The notes below the pieces were generated by a model. That model worked only from the letters and a program-made list of their open reading frames with translations. It was not told the DNA's origin and ran no database searches. A stretch of 64,000 nucleotides of DNA from Chloracidobacterium sp. CP2_5A (GTDB lineage Bacteria; Acidobacteriota; Blastocatellia; Chloracidobacteriales; Chloracidobacteriaceae): NCBI GenBank assembly GCA_002254845.1, contig NKPT01000014.1, forward strand, positions 1 to 64,000. Direction: 5' to 3'. Made by a program: the position numbers and the translations under genes. Numbering within the stretch: the first letter of the stretch is position 1; each line of letters starts with the position of its first letter. Below are positions 17,387-25,492 of this stretch, piece by piece.

Positions 17387-18055
17387 GTGAAGCAGCCGCG
17401 CGTCATTCGCGTCTATGTCATTCGGTGCCGGATGCGCGGATGGGTGTTTTACGCCCCGCCTGAAATGCTGACGGCCTACGATGACGAGCCGGCGACGGGC
17501 TTTTGGAACAAGCTGCTCCGCCGCGCGCATCGCTTGCACGACGAGGCGCTCACGCTCATTCATGAGCCGCCCAACCGTTTCTGGCGCGGCATTCAGCGGC
17601 TTTGGCGCTGGCTGGAACGGTGGACGCATCCCGGCGAAGGCTTGCTGCGCGCCATTCGTCATGCCGACGCCATAGAGCTCATTCACGATGGCGAGTTGCC
17701 CGATGACGCCATTCAAAGCCAGTGGATAACCTGGCTCAAAACGCGCATCCCCATCCATGAGCGCGGCCTATGGCTCAACATCGCCCTTTTGCCCGTCACG
17801 CTCCTGCTCGGTCTCTTGCCGGGGCCAAACATCTTCATTGCCTGGAACGCCCTGCGTCTATACGCCCACTGGCACGGGCGGCAGGGCGGGCGCCGCGGCT
17901 TGGCGACGGTGAGGACCGTGGTCAGAGGCGACGCCCGCCTGCACCCGCCGCCGGACGGCTCCGAGCCTGAGCGTCAGGCGCGAGTAGCGCAGCTTGGTCA
18001 TACGCTGCGCTTGCCGGAGCTGACGACTTTTTACAAGCGGTGGCCAGTCAGGTAA
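17387..18055 (+). CDS. Membrane protein, possible Mit_KHE1-like family
   Basis: The 222-residue product starts at GTG 17387, three bases after the kynU stop. It has a cytosolic N-terminal half rich in tryptophan and arginine (FWRGIQRLWRWLERW), then a hydrophobic segment near residues 125-150 (LNIALLPVTLLLGLLPGPNI) followed by WNALRLYAHWHG. The LPGPN...WN.LR.Y.H pattern recalls the mitochondrial K+/H+ exchange-related family (PF10173), but I cannot confirm that without a profile search. The C-terminal tail is polar. A strong terminator follows 12 bases after the stop, so kynU and this gene form a two-gene unit. Function is unknown. Confidence 0.65.
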   Translation: MKQPRVIRVYVIRCRMRGWVFYAPPEMLTAYDDEPATGFWNKLLRRAHRLHDEALTLIHEPPNRFWRGIQRLWRWLERWTHPGEGLLRAIRHADAIELIHDGELPDDAIQSQWITWLKTRIPIHERGLWLNIALLPVTLLLGLLPGPNIFIAWNALRLYAHWHGRQGGRRGLATVRTVVRGDARLHPPPDGSEPERQARVAQLGHTLRLPELTTFYKRWPVR

Positions 18056-18066
18056 CGCTTCAGGCA

Positions 18067-18095
18067 GCGCCCCCGGACTTGTCCGCGGGCGCTTT
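18067..18095 (+). terminator. Rho-independent terminator after the kynU unit
   Basis: GCGCCCCCGGAC (18067-18078) and GTCCGCGGGCGC (18081-18092) pair with a single C-C mismatch and are followed by TTT at 18093-18095. It lies 12 bases beyond the stop of the membrane protein gene and separates that unit from the signalling genes at 18294 onward. Confidence 0.7.
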
Positions 18096-18293
18096 CCAAG
18101 ACCGAACTTTTCCGGACTGCGCCGCGAAAAGCCCGCCCGCCTCTTCCCAATTTGGCAGTCCAGGGCAACTTCGTTTATTGTTAGGGCAAGCTCGACAACA
18201 AGCGTTTGGCGCAGGTCTCCAAGCTTACGCTCCACGCCGGCGTCGGTTGCCGTTACAGTCATCCCAAAACCAAAGCTTGAGAGAGTGGCATCC

Positions 18294-18674
18294 ATGGAAA
18301 ACCTGGTTATCGAGAAAGCCAAAGCGACGCCGCGCATTGCGTTTGACGCCACCACCGGCGTTCTCGAAATGGAGGGAGATTCCTACCCCGAAAACGCGAT
18401 GCACTTTTACCAGCCTGTCCTGGAGTGGCTGTCCCGCTTTCTGAGCTCGTCTTCTACGCCGGTTACGTTCAATTTTCGTCTCGACTACTTCAACACCAGC
18501 TCCTCGAAGTGCATTATCACGATTTTGGAAATGGTCGAGAACGCGGTGAAGTCCGGCCGGACGGTCACGATGAACTGGCACTACTATGAGGACGACGATG
18601 ATATGAAGGAGCATGGGGAAGAATTCGCTGAAGACTTCTCGATTCCATTCAAATTCGTAGCGATCCCATCCTGA
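18294..18674 (+). CDS. SiaC-family regulatory phosphoprotein (DUF1987)
   Basis: This 126-residue protein matches the SiaC/DUF1987 family. In Pseudomonas aeruginosa SiaC is phosphorylated by SiaB and dephosphorylated by SiaA, and in its unphosphorylated form binds and activates the diguanylate cyclase SiaD. The conserved core RLDYFNTSSSKCI is present. Counting from ATG 18294, the threonine of FNTSS is residue 68, the same number as the phosphosite reported for SiaC. GAGAG lies about ten bases upstream; an in-frame GTG at 18285 is less likely. The kinase gene starts seven bases after the stop. siaA and siaB homologues are not in the window. Confidence 0.85.
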   Translation: MENLVIEKAKATPRIAFDATTGVLEMEGDSYPENAMHFYQPVLEWLSRFLSSSSTPVTFNFRLDYFNTSSSKCIITILEMVENAVKSGRTVTMNWHYYEDDDDMKEHGEEFAEDFSIPFKFVAIPS

Positions 18675-18681
18675 CGGCCGC

Positions 18682-19872
18682 ATGGCTAAGCCCAAACCCA
18701 AAACTGCTGCCGAAGAAGTCTTTGCCGCGGAGTTCGCTGTGCTGAGCGCAGCTGAGCGGATGGCGGCCGCCGGGTCAATGTCGAAGGACGCTTGGCAGCG
18801 CGAGTTTGCGGAGTTGGCGAAAAAGTATCGCGCGCTTTTGAAGCAGGCGGTCAAGATGACTGGCATCGGCGACACGACCCAGAGCCGACTGCTCCGCATT
18901 CAACATGAGCTTGAGGCTAAGAACCGCGAGCTGCTGGAAAAAAACCAGGCCCTCATTCGCGCCCAAGAAGCGCTATTGCAGTCGCAAGCCCGCGCGCAGA
19001 CCATCTTTTCAGCCTACACGGAAGCCCTGCCGGGCACCATTTTGGATGGACGCTACCGACTTGAGCGGAAAATAGGCGCGGGCGGCTACGGCGCCGTCTA
19101 TGAAGCGACGCATCTGGCGCTGAGCACGTCGGTGGCGGTCAAAATTTTGCAGCCGCGGGGGGGCAGCGTGACGCCTGAGGAGCTTGACCGATTCAAGCGC
19201 GAAGGCATTTCGGCCTGCCGCGTCCAGCACCCCAACGCGGTCAATGTGCTTGACTTTGGCATCTCCTCCAACGGCTTCGCTTACCTCGTGATGGAAATCC
19301 TGCACGGGGCGACGCTTGGACAAGAGCTCAAGCGCGTCAGACGGATGACCGCTCGCCGGTGCCTGGAGATTATCCTCCCGGTGGCTTCAGTACTCGCCGA
19401 AGCGCATGCCATGCACATCGTTCACCGCGACATCAAGCCGGACAACATTTTCCTGCACTGTTCGACAACGGGCGAGGTCGTCAAGCTGCTTGATTTCGGG
19501 CTGGCCAAGCTGATGGGCGAGGATGGCTCCCATCCGGAAGCGACCCGCGGATTGATCGTTGGAACGCCGAAGTACATGCCGCCGGAACGGCTTAGCTTCT
19601 TGCCCTATGACGGCCGGTCCGACATTTACAGTCTGGGGGTCGTCATGTATGAAATCCTCGCTGGGCAGCCGCCTTTCACCGCCCAGAACGGCAGTGTTGC
19701 AGCGCTCATGACGGCTCATCTCCAAAGCGCGCCGCCGCCGCTGGCCGCCTTCGCGCCGGACGTGCCGCCGGTCATTGCAGCCGTTACCATGCGCATGCTC
19801 CACAAAGTGCCGGCGGCGCGCCCGACCGCCCAAGAAGTGGTACGCATCTTGAGACCGCTGAGCGACAACTGA
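18682..19872 (+). CDS. Ser/Thr protein kinase with N-terminal SiaD-like coiled stalk
   Basis: The 396-residue product is a Hanks-type kinase (about 125-390) with the glycine loop GAGGYG at 132-137, Lys154 in VAVKIL, HRD at 248-250, DFG at 271-273 and GTPKYMPPE near 294-302. All catalytic residues are present and there is no membrane segment, so it is cytosolic. The first 115 residues are helical: about 40-105 form a heptad-rich coil with YRALLKQAVKMTGIGDTTQS. That segment resembles the YxxLLrq..rL..isDr.q pattern of the stalk that SiaC binds in SiaD. It lies seven bases after the SiaC-like gene, which strongly suggests the two products work together. Confidence 0.9.
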   Translation: MAKPKPKTAAEEVFAAEFAVLSAAERMAAAGSMSKDAWQREFAELAKKYRALLKQAVKMTGIGDTTQSRLLRIQHELEAKNRELLEKNQALIRAQEALLQSQARAQTIFSAYTEALPGTILDGRYRLERKIGAGGYGAVYEATHLALSTSVAVKILQPRGGSVTPEELDRFKREGISACRVQHPNAVNVLDFGISSNGFAYLVMEILHGATLGQELKRVRRMTARRCLEIILPVASVLAEAHAMHIVHRDIKPDNIFLHCSTTGEVVKLLDFGLAKLMGEDGSHPEATRGLIVGTPKYMPPERLSFLPYDGRSDIYSLGVVMYEILAGQPPFTAQNGSVAALMTAHLQSAPPPLAAFAPDVPPVIAAVTMRMLHKVPAARPTAQEVVRILRPLSDN

Positions 19873-19898
19873 TCCCGGCTCAGCAAGGTAATACTGAC

Positions 19899-22121
19899 AT
19901 GGCGTTATTCTCTCGCTCTTTCGACCGTGAAAAAACACTCAAGCAGGCCGAAAAGCACGCTCAGCAGGGGAAGCTCGAGGCAGCCATCAAAGACTACGAG
20001 ACGGTAGCCCGCGTTGATCCGCGGGATGTCACGATTGCCAACATTCTGGGCGATTTGTACCAGCGGTCGAATCGGGTGGAGGAAGCCGCGGAACGCTTCG
20101 CCATGGTTGCCGAGCACTACGTCCGCCACCAACAACTGCCGCAGGCGGCCGCGCTCTACAAGAAAATTATTCGGCTCAAGCCCGACCAGCCGGAATACCC
20201 GCTGGCGCTGGGACATCTCCACCGCAAGCAGGGCGCGCTTGCCGACGCCAAACAGGACTACGAGCTGGCGGCGCAAACGGCTCGCCAGGCCGGGCAGGAA
20301 GGATCGCTCATCGCCGCGCTGCGCGAGCTGATCAAGCTCAATCCGGCGGATGGGCGACTCAAGCGCGACTTGGCGGAAGCCTACTTGCGCGCCGGCCAGC
20401 GAACTGACGCTTTCGAGCAATTTCTGGCGGCGGCGGCGGCGCTCCGGCACAGCGAAGACATTGAGGGCTCGCTGGCAGCCTATGAGCGGGCGTTGGCGAT
20501 GCATCCGGATAGCGTCAGCGCGCTTGGCGGCTACGCGGAAACGTGTATCGCGGGCGGACAGGCGCTCATTGGCTACGAGCGCATTCGCCAGCAAATCAGC
20601 CGCTCGCCCAACAACCTCGAATTGGCGGTGGCTCTAGGTCGCGCTTACCTGAAAGGCGGCGAGCTGGACGCGGCTGAAGCGACCTTCGACCGTCTGTTCG
20701 CCGTTGATCAGAGCCGCTTTGAACATCGCCTCGAAGTGGCGGAATCCTACATCGAGCATGAGCGCCTTGACCGCGCCGTCGACATTGTTCGCAGCCTACT
20801 TGGCATTATCATCGACCGGGGGCAGAAAAAGCGCGCGACGGCAATCCTGCGCAGCGTCATTGAGCGCTCGCCGAGTCACATCGCCGCGATTGAGTGCTTG
20901 GCGGCGGCTTACGAGCGGTCGGGCGAAAAGCGCAAACTGGCCAGCACGCTCGATTTGCTGGCCCAGGCCTATCTGGATGCCGGCCGCGAGGCGGACGCCA
21001 TCCGGGCGCTTGAGCAATCCATTCATCATCAGCCAAGCCGCAAGGCGCGGCGGCGGCTCGAGGCGCTGAAAGGCGAGCCAGCCGCCCCATCGCCAGCGAC
21101 CAGCTTTCCAGAAGGCTTTGAGTCGCCAGCGGCAGCCGGCTACTACGACCGCCTGGCGCAGGCTAATGCAAGCGCCGCGCCGGCTGCCGGGCGAAACGAC
21201 GCCACGTCCGGCGAATATAGCGTGGCGCTGCTCGACAGCCTCCTTGCCCAAAACCCGGAGCTGATGCAGGCGCGCCTCACGCTGGTTGAGCGCATGGTCG
21301 CCAGCCAGCCGGACGCGGTCGAGATGCGTCTCCAGCTCAAGGACATGTATCTGGAATCCGGCCGGAAAACCGACGCGGCCCGCGAGTGCATGGCGCTGGC
21401 GCGGCTTTACCAAGCGCGCGGCGAAAGCGACAAGGCGGCTGACCTGCGCGCCGAGGCCCTGGCGCTTGACCCGAACGCCGAGCTGCTGCCGGTCGCGCCG
21501 GCGGCGGCAACGCCCGCCCCGCCCCTATCCTTTGAAGTGCCCGGCGGGCTAGGCAACCTCCTCCTCCCCAGCTCGCCGGGGCCGGCTTTCGGATCGCCTG
21601 GCGAAATGCCGTTTGGCGCTGGACGCTTGGGCGAGCTTCTGACGCTCGGGCAGTTTCAAAAGCTCCACGAGCGCGAATGGACCCGCGCGGCGCGTCACAG
21701 CTATCCACTGTCCCTGGGCCTGGCACAGCTTGATTTCTTTGAAGCTTATCCAGCCGCCTTTCGGCAGCCCTGCCTTGAAATCGTGGCGGGCTTGTTTGAC
21801 GCGGAGCTGGCGCAGTCCGGCGGACTGGCCGCCTACGATCCGAGCGCCGGCTTTTTGCTGCTCATCCCGGACGCCGATGCCGATCAGGCGCGGGAGACAG
21901 CGGAGGCGCTGCGAAAGTCTGTTCAAAGCAAAGGCATTCCTCACGCGGCGTCGCCCCACCGAACAATGACGCTGAGCGTTGCCATCACCAGCGACCTGCC
22001 GCTGTTCGAGGGCATGCCATTTGACAGGTTCTTCTTGGCGCTGCGCGAAAGCCTGTCCAGCGTGACGACGCGGGGCGGCAACGCGGTCATCGTCGCTCCG
22101 GCCGCCTACCGCCGCTCCTAG
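19899..22121 (+). CDS. TPR-repeat protein with degenerate C-terminal GGDEF-like domain
   Basis: The 740-residue product begins with about ten TPR-type helix pairs (residues 10-385, for example EKHAQQGKLEAAIKDYETVA), an alanine/proline linker, two more TPR-like units (about 435-530) and a second linker. The last 165 residues align with the GGDEF fold: LGELLTLGQFQKLHEREW, PLSLGLAQLDFFEAY, AGFLLLIPDADADQARETAE and TMTLSVAI correspond to successive conserved strands. The catalytic GGDEF loop is replaced by GGLAAYDPS, so cyclase activity is unlikely. It starts 26 bases after the kinase stop and is probably the third gene of the SiaC-kinase operon, perhaps as scaffold or substrate. Confidence 0.85.
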   Translation: MALFSRSFDREKTLKQAEKHAQQGKLEAAIKDYETVARVDPRDVTIANILGDLYQRSNRVEEAAERFAMVAEHYVRHQQLPQAAALYKKIIRLKPDQPEYPLALGHLHRKQGALADAKQDYELAAQTARQAGQEGSLIAALRELIKLNPADGRLKRDLAEAYLRAGQRTDAFEQFLAAAAALRHSEDIEGSLAAYERALAMHPDSVSALGGYAETCIAGGQALIGYERIRQQISRSPNNLELAVALGRAYLKGGELDAAEATFDRLFAVDQSRFEHRLEVAESYIEHERLDRAVDIVRSLLGIIIDRGQKKRATAILRSVIERSPSHIAAIECLAAAYERSGEKRKLASTLDLLAQAYLDAGREADAIRALEQSIHHQPSRKARRRLEALKGEPAAPSPATSFPEGFESPAAAGYYDRLAQANASAAPAAGRNDATSGEYSVALLDSLLAQNPELMQARLTLVERMVASQPDAVEMRLQLKDMYLESGRKTDAARECMALARLYQARGESDKAADLRAEALALDPNAELLPVAPAAATPAPPLSFEVPGGLGNLLLPSSPGPAFGSPGEMPFGAGRLGELLTLGQFQKLHEREWTRAARHSYPLSLGLAQLDFFEAYPAAFRQPCLEIVAGLFDAELAQSGGLAAYDPSAGFLLLIPDADADQARETAEALRKSVQSKGIPHAASPHRTMTLSVAITSDLPLFEGMPFDRFFLALRESLSSVTTRGGNAVIVAPAAYRRS

Positions 22122-22267
22122 CGCCCGGTTCAAGCGGTCTCGACGGGAGTTGCCGAGTAGAGCTGATCAGCAAGATTGAAATGCAGTCCCGGCTCAAACT
22201 AAAATGCGGATTGACTGCCAGCCCTGAGAACAGTGCCTATTCCATTTGTCCCGGTAGGGCCTAGCGC

Positions 22268-22744
22268 ATGCGGACGACCGGTAAAACCAAAGCGTCTCTC
22301 ATCCGAGAACACACGCTGGAGTCGCCTGACATTCTCCGAACGGCTCGCGCGGAGCTAATGCGGGATGGCGTCTATCGCTTCCGCGTCAATGGCGGCGCGA
22401 TGCGCCCCGCTATTTCCGACGGGGATTGGCTCACCATCGAGCAGGTTTCCACGGCCCAGCTTGGCGCTGGCGACATTGTCCTGCTATGCACAAGCAGTCA
22501 AACTGCCGTGGTTCACCGCATCCTGCGCTTTGAACAGCGTCAATCCACGATGTATGTGGTCACGCGCGGCGACGCCGCCGAAGGGCTTGATGTTTCCGTG
22601 CCAGTCTCGAATGTCATTGGGCGCGTTCTGCGCATCGAAAGCAACGGCGTCCGCCAGGACCTAACCACTTTTTGGCGTCGCCTGCGGACGCGCCTTGCCG
22701 GCTGGCTCAATCGCTGGCGCTTCCGCAAGGTCAAGTCCTTCTAG
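22268..22744 (+). CDS. S24/S26 peptidase-fold protein lacking the catalytic serine
   Basis: The 158-residue product has the signal peptidase I/S24 fold pattern. VNGGAMRPAISDGDWLTIE at residues 40-58 corresponds to the box that normally reads GxSMxPxxxxGD; the nucleophile position is Ala44. The downstream block LGAGDIVLL and the AVVHRIL segment with His83 match the Ser-His type of this family, and VTRGDAAEG fits the following strand. With Ala in place of Ser it should not cleave by the usual mechanism. There is no N-terminal membrane anchor; the C-terminus is basic and tryptophan-rich. ATG 22268 follows GTAGGG weakly. It stands alone, 146 bases after the TPR gene. Confidence 0.75.
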   Translation: MRTTGKTKASLIREHTLESPDILRTARAELMRDGVYRFRVNGGAMRPAISDGDWLTIEQVSTAQLGAGDIVLLCTSSQTAVVHRILRFEQRQSTMYVVTRGDAAEGLDVSVPVSNVIGRVLRIESNGVRQDLTTFWRRLRTRLAGWLNRWRFRKVKSF

Positions 22745-22816
22745 CGCCACTTCCCTCCTTTCGTCATACCGGGCTTTTCCGCTCCCGGACGCGGGAGGAC
22801 TTGCTGGAGATGTTCC

Positions 22817-23755
22817 GTGGAAGAAACTCGCTCATCCCCGCCCCGCAAAGTGACAATTGTCGGCGTTCCCATGGACTTAGGCGCGGATCGGCGCGGCGTT
22901 GATATGGGGCCGTCAGTCGTGCGAATCGCTGGCCTCAGCGCCAAGCTGACCGAATTGGGCTATGCCGTGGAAGACATTGGCAATGTCCCGGTCGCGCTGG
23001 CCGAGATGCGCCGCGCCACCGATGCCGACGCCAGGCACAAGTACCTTGCCGAAGTCGCTCGCTCCAATGAGATTTTGGCCAAAAGCGTCGAAGATATCCT
23101 CGCTGAGGGCGCGTTGCCGATTGTGCTGGGGGGCGACCACTCGATCGCCATCGGCAGCGTCGCTGGCGTCGCCGCCCACTACCGAAAGCAGCGGAAGCGC
23201 ATCGGGGTTATCTGGATTGACGCGCACGCCGACATCAACACGCCTGAATCCTCGCCGTCGGGCAACATTCACGGCATGCCGCTGGCGACGCTGTTGGGAC
23301 ACGGCCCGGAAGTCCTGACGCATATCGGCGGCTTTGCGCCCAAGCTCCTCCCCGAGGACTGCGCCGTCATCGGGGCGCGTCAACTTGACGACGGCGAGCG
23401 CCGTCTGGCGCGTCAATTGGGCCTGCGCATCTACACCATGCGCGACCTGGACGAGCGCGGCATGAGCGCGGTCATGGATGAAGCCATCGCTTGGGTCACG
23501 CGCCATACCATCGGCTTTCATGCGACGTTCGACATGGACTTCGTTGACCCGTATTATGCGCCTGGCGTCGGCACGCCGGTTCCCGGCGGCGGCACCTATC
23601 GTGAAAGCCATCTGGCGATGGAAAAGATTCACGATTCCGGCAAGCTGCTTTCGGTCGAAATGGTCGAAATCAACGCCGTTCTCGATACGCATAATCGAAC
23701 CGGCGAACTCGGCGCGGAGCTGCTGCTCTCCGCGCTTGGCAAAAAAATCTTATAA
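22817..23755 (+). CDS. rocF: Arginase
   Basis: Arginase hydrolyses L-arginine to L-ornithine and urea with a binuclear manganese centre. The 312-residue product carries the ligand motifs GGDHS at 105-109, DAHADIN at 135-141 and DMDFVDP in the C-terminal third. [10 protein letters not shown] and the C-terminal ALGKKIL also fit arginase better than agmatinase. The start is GTG 22817 with CTGGAG 11-16 bases before. The gene is followed after 85 bases by the aminotransferase on the same strand. Ornithine could feed polyamine or proline metabolism. Confidence 0.92.
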   Translation: MEETRSSPPRKVTIVGVPMDLGADRRGVDMGPSVVRIAGLSAKLTELGYAVEDIGNVPVALAEMRRATDADARHKYLAEVARSNEILAKSVEDILAEGALPIVLGGDHSIAIGSVAGVAAHYRKQRKRIGVIWIDAHADINTPESSPSGNIHGMPLATLLGHGPEVLTHIGGFAPKLLPEDCAVIGARQLDDGERRLARQLGLRIYTMRDLDERGMSAVMDEAIAWVTRHTIGFHATFDMDFVDPYYAPGVGTPVPGGGTYRESHLAMEKIHDSGKLLSVEMVEINAVLDTHNRTGELGAELLLSALGKKIL

Positions 23756-23840
23756 GTCTTTTCAGGGCGCTTGGCGAGCTAGTCCCGGACGCAGCTGACG
23801 CGCGGACGGCTCGGTCTCGCTTCCCACGGAGGAAACGACC

Positions 23841-24761
23841 ATGGCACTCGAAACGTCCGAAAAAATTTGGCACAACGGCAAGCTGCTCCCGTGGGAGGAC
23901 GCGCGCATTCATGTCATGTCGCACGTCATCCATTACGGCTCTTCAGTCTTTGAAGGGATTCGCTGTTATCAAACTCCGCGCGGTCCGCGGCTCGTCCGCC
24001 TGCGGGAGCATATTCGCCGGCTGTTCGACTCCTGCCACATTTATCGGATGACCGTTCCTTTCACCATGGAGCAAATCTTTACAGCCTGTATCGAAACCGT
24101 GAGGATCAACAAGCTCCAACATTGCTACGTCCGCCCGATTGTCTTTCGCGGCTACGGGGCGTTTGGCGTCAACCCCTTCCCGGCCCCGGTCGAAACCTAC
24201 ATCATTTGCTTTCCGTGGGGACGGTATCTCGGCAGCGACGCGATCGAGGCCGGCGTGGATTTGTGCACCTCATCCTGGGCGCGCATGTCGCCCAACACGC
24301 TGCCCACCACGGCCAAGGCCGGCGCAAACTACATGAACTCCCAGCTCATCAAGATGGAAGCCATCGTCAACGGCTACGCCGAAGGCATTGCGCTGGATGC
24401 GGCTGGCTACGTCAGCGAGGGGAGCGGCGAAAACATCTTCATGGTGCGCGACGGAACGGTTGTCACGCCGCCGATTGGGCGAGCGGTGCTTCCGGGCATC
24501 ACCCGCGACGCCGTCATGCGCCTGTGCGAAGACCTGGGCATCCCTGTCGTTGAGCGGAGCATTTTGCGCGAGGAGCTCTATATCGCGGACGAGATGTTCC
24601 TCACCGGCACGGCCTGCGAAATCACGCCGGCCCGAACGCTTGACAAAATCAAAATTGGCGAGGGCAAGCGCGGGCCGATTACCAAGCAGCTTCAGGATGC
24701 CTACTTTGGCATCATCAATGGCGAGCGCGAAGACCGTCACGAATGGCTCACCGCGGTGTGA
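23841..24761 (+). CDS. ilvE: Branched-chain amino acid aminotransferase
   Basis: IlvE is a class IV PLP aminotransferase that interconverts Val, Leu and Ile with their 2-oxo acids. The 306-residue product starts at ATG 23841 behind GGAGGAAACGACC. It shows HVIHYGSSVFEGIRCY, the PLP lysine Lys159 in TTAKAGANYMNS, SEGSGENIFMV, and the C-terminal motif FLTGTACEITP, all typical of the BCAT group rather than D-amino acid transaminase. No ilv or leu synthesis genes are nearby. If the organism is branched-chain-auxotrophic, as reported for Chloracidobacterium, the enzyme would work in uptake-fed catabolism. Confidence 0.93.
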   Translation: MALETSEKIWHNGKLLPWEDARIHVMSHVIHYGSSVFEGIRCYQTPRGPRLVRLREHIRRLFDSCHIYRMTVPFTMEQIFTACIETVRINKLQHCYVRPIVFRGYGAFGVNPFPAPVETYIICFPWGRYLGSDAIEAGVDLCTSSWARMSPNTLPTTAKAGANYMNSQLIKMEAIVNGYAEGIALDAAGYVSEGSGENIFMVRDGTVVTPPIGRAVLPGITRDAVMRLCEDLGIPVVERSILREELYIADEMFLTGTACEITPARTLDKIKIGEGKRGPITKQLQDAYFGIINGEREDRHEWLTAV

Positions 24762-24772
24762 CCGCATCCGAG

Positions 24773-25492
24773 ATGACCATCTCCAGTCAACTGGGGCAGC
24801 TTCGGCAGGAAATTATCGCGTGCCGAAGCTGCCCGCGCTTAACGGCGTGGCGGGAACAGGTTGCGCGTCAAAAAGCGCCAAGATTTCAGTCCGAGACCTA
24901 CTGGGGGCGGGCCGTGCCCGGCTTTGGCGACCCTCAGGCGCAGTTGCTCGTCGTTGGTCTCGCCCCGGCTGCGCATGGCGGAAATCGTACCGGTCGCCTC
25001 TTCACCGGCGACCGGAGCGGCGACTGGCTGTTCCGGGCGCTTTATCGCGCCGGCTTCGCGAATCAGCCGACTTCAACCCGCGCAAACGACGGTCTCGCCC
25101 TAAGCAACTGTTATATCAGCGCTGTCGTCCGGTGCGCCCCGCCCGACAATCGGCCGTCGCCGGAGGAAGCCGCGACCTGCCGCCTTTTTCTCGAGCGCGA
25201 AATGCGCCTGCTCCAGAGCCTGCGCGTCATGGTCGCGCTTGGCCACTTCGCCTTCGATCACGCGCTCAAGTCGATCCATCAAAACGGCGCGTCAATCCCG
25301 CGCCCAAGGCCCAAGTTTTTTCATGGCGCGCGTTATGACATAGCCGATGGATTGACGCTTTTTGGCTCCTATCACCCAAGCCAACAGAATACGTTGACCG
25401 GAAGACTCACCGAAGCGATGCTGGATGCCGTGTTCGCCGCTGTTAGACGGGAGCTTGCGGACAGCGCCCGCCCTATTCCTCCGGCGGCTTGA
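24773..25492 (+). CDS. Uracil-DNA glycosylase, family 5 (UdgB-like)
   Basis: This enzyme removes uracil and other deaminated bases from DNA. The 239-residue product has the motif A region GLAPAAHGGNRTG at 62-74, typical of family 5 (which lacks the usual Asp/Asn of other families), and motif B near the C-terminus in FGSYHPSQQNT. Cysteines that bind a 4Fe-4S cluster in families 4 and 5 are present: Cys17 and Cys20 in CRSCPRL, and two more flanking APPDNRPSPEEAAT. ATG 24773 gives the standard N-terminus; ATG 24743 inside ilvE is an alternative. The 3' end overlaps the 3' end of dnaX by 20 bases, tail to tail. Confidence 0.88.
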   Translation: MTISSQLGQLRQEIIACRSCPRLTAWREQVARQKAPRFQSETYWGRAVPGFGDPQAQLLVVGLAPAAHGGNRTGRLFTGDRSGDWLFRALYRAGFANQPTSTRANDGLALSNCYISAVVRCAPPDNRPSPEEAATCRLFLEREMRLLQSLRVMVALGHFAFDHALKSIHQNGASIPRPRPKFFHGARYDIADGLTLFGSYHPSQQNTLTGRLTEAMLDAVFAAVRRELADSARPIPPAA

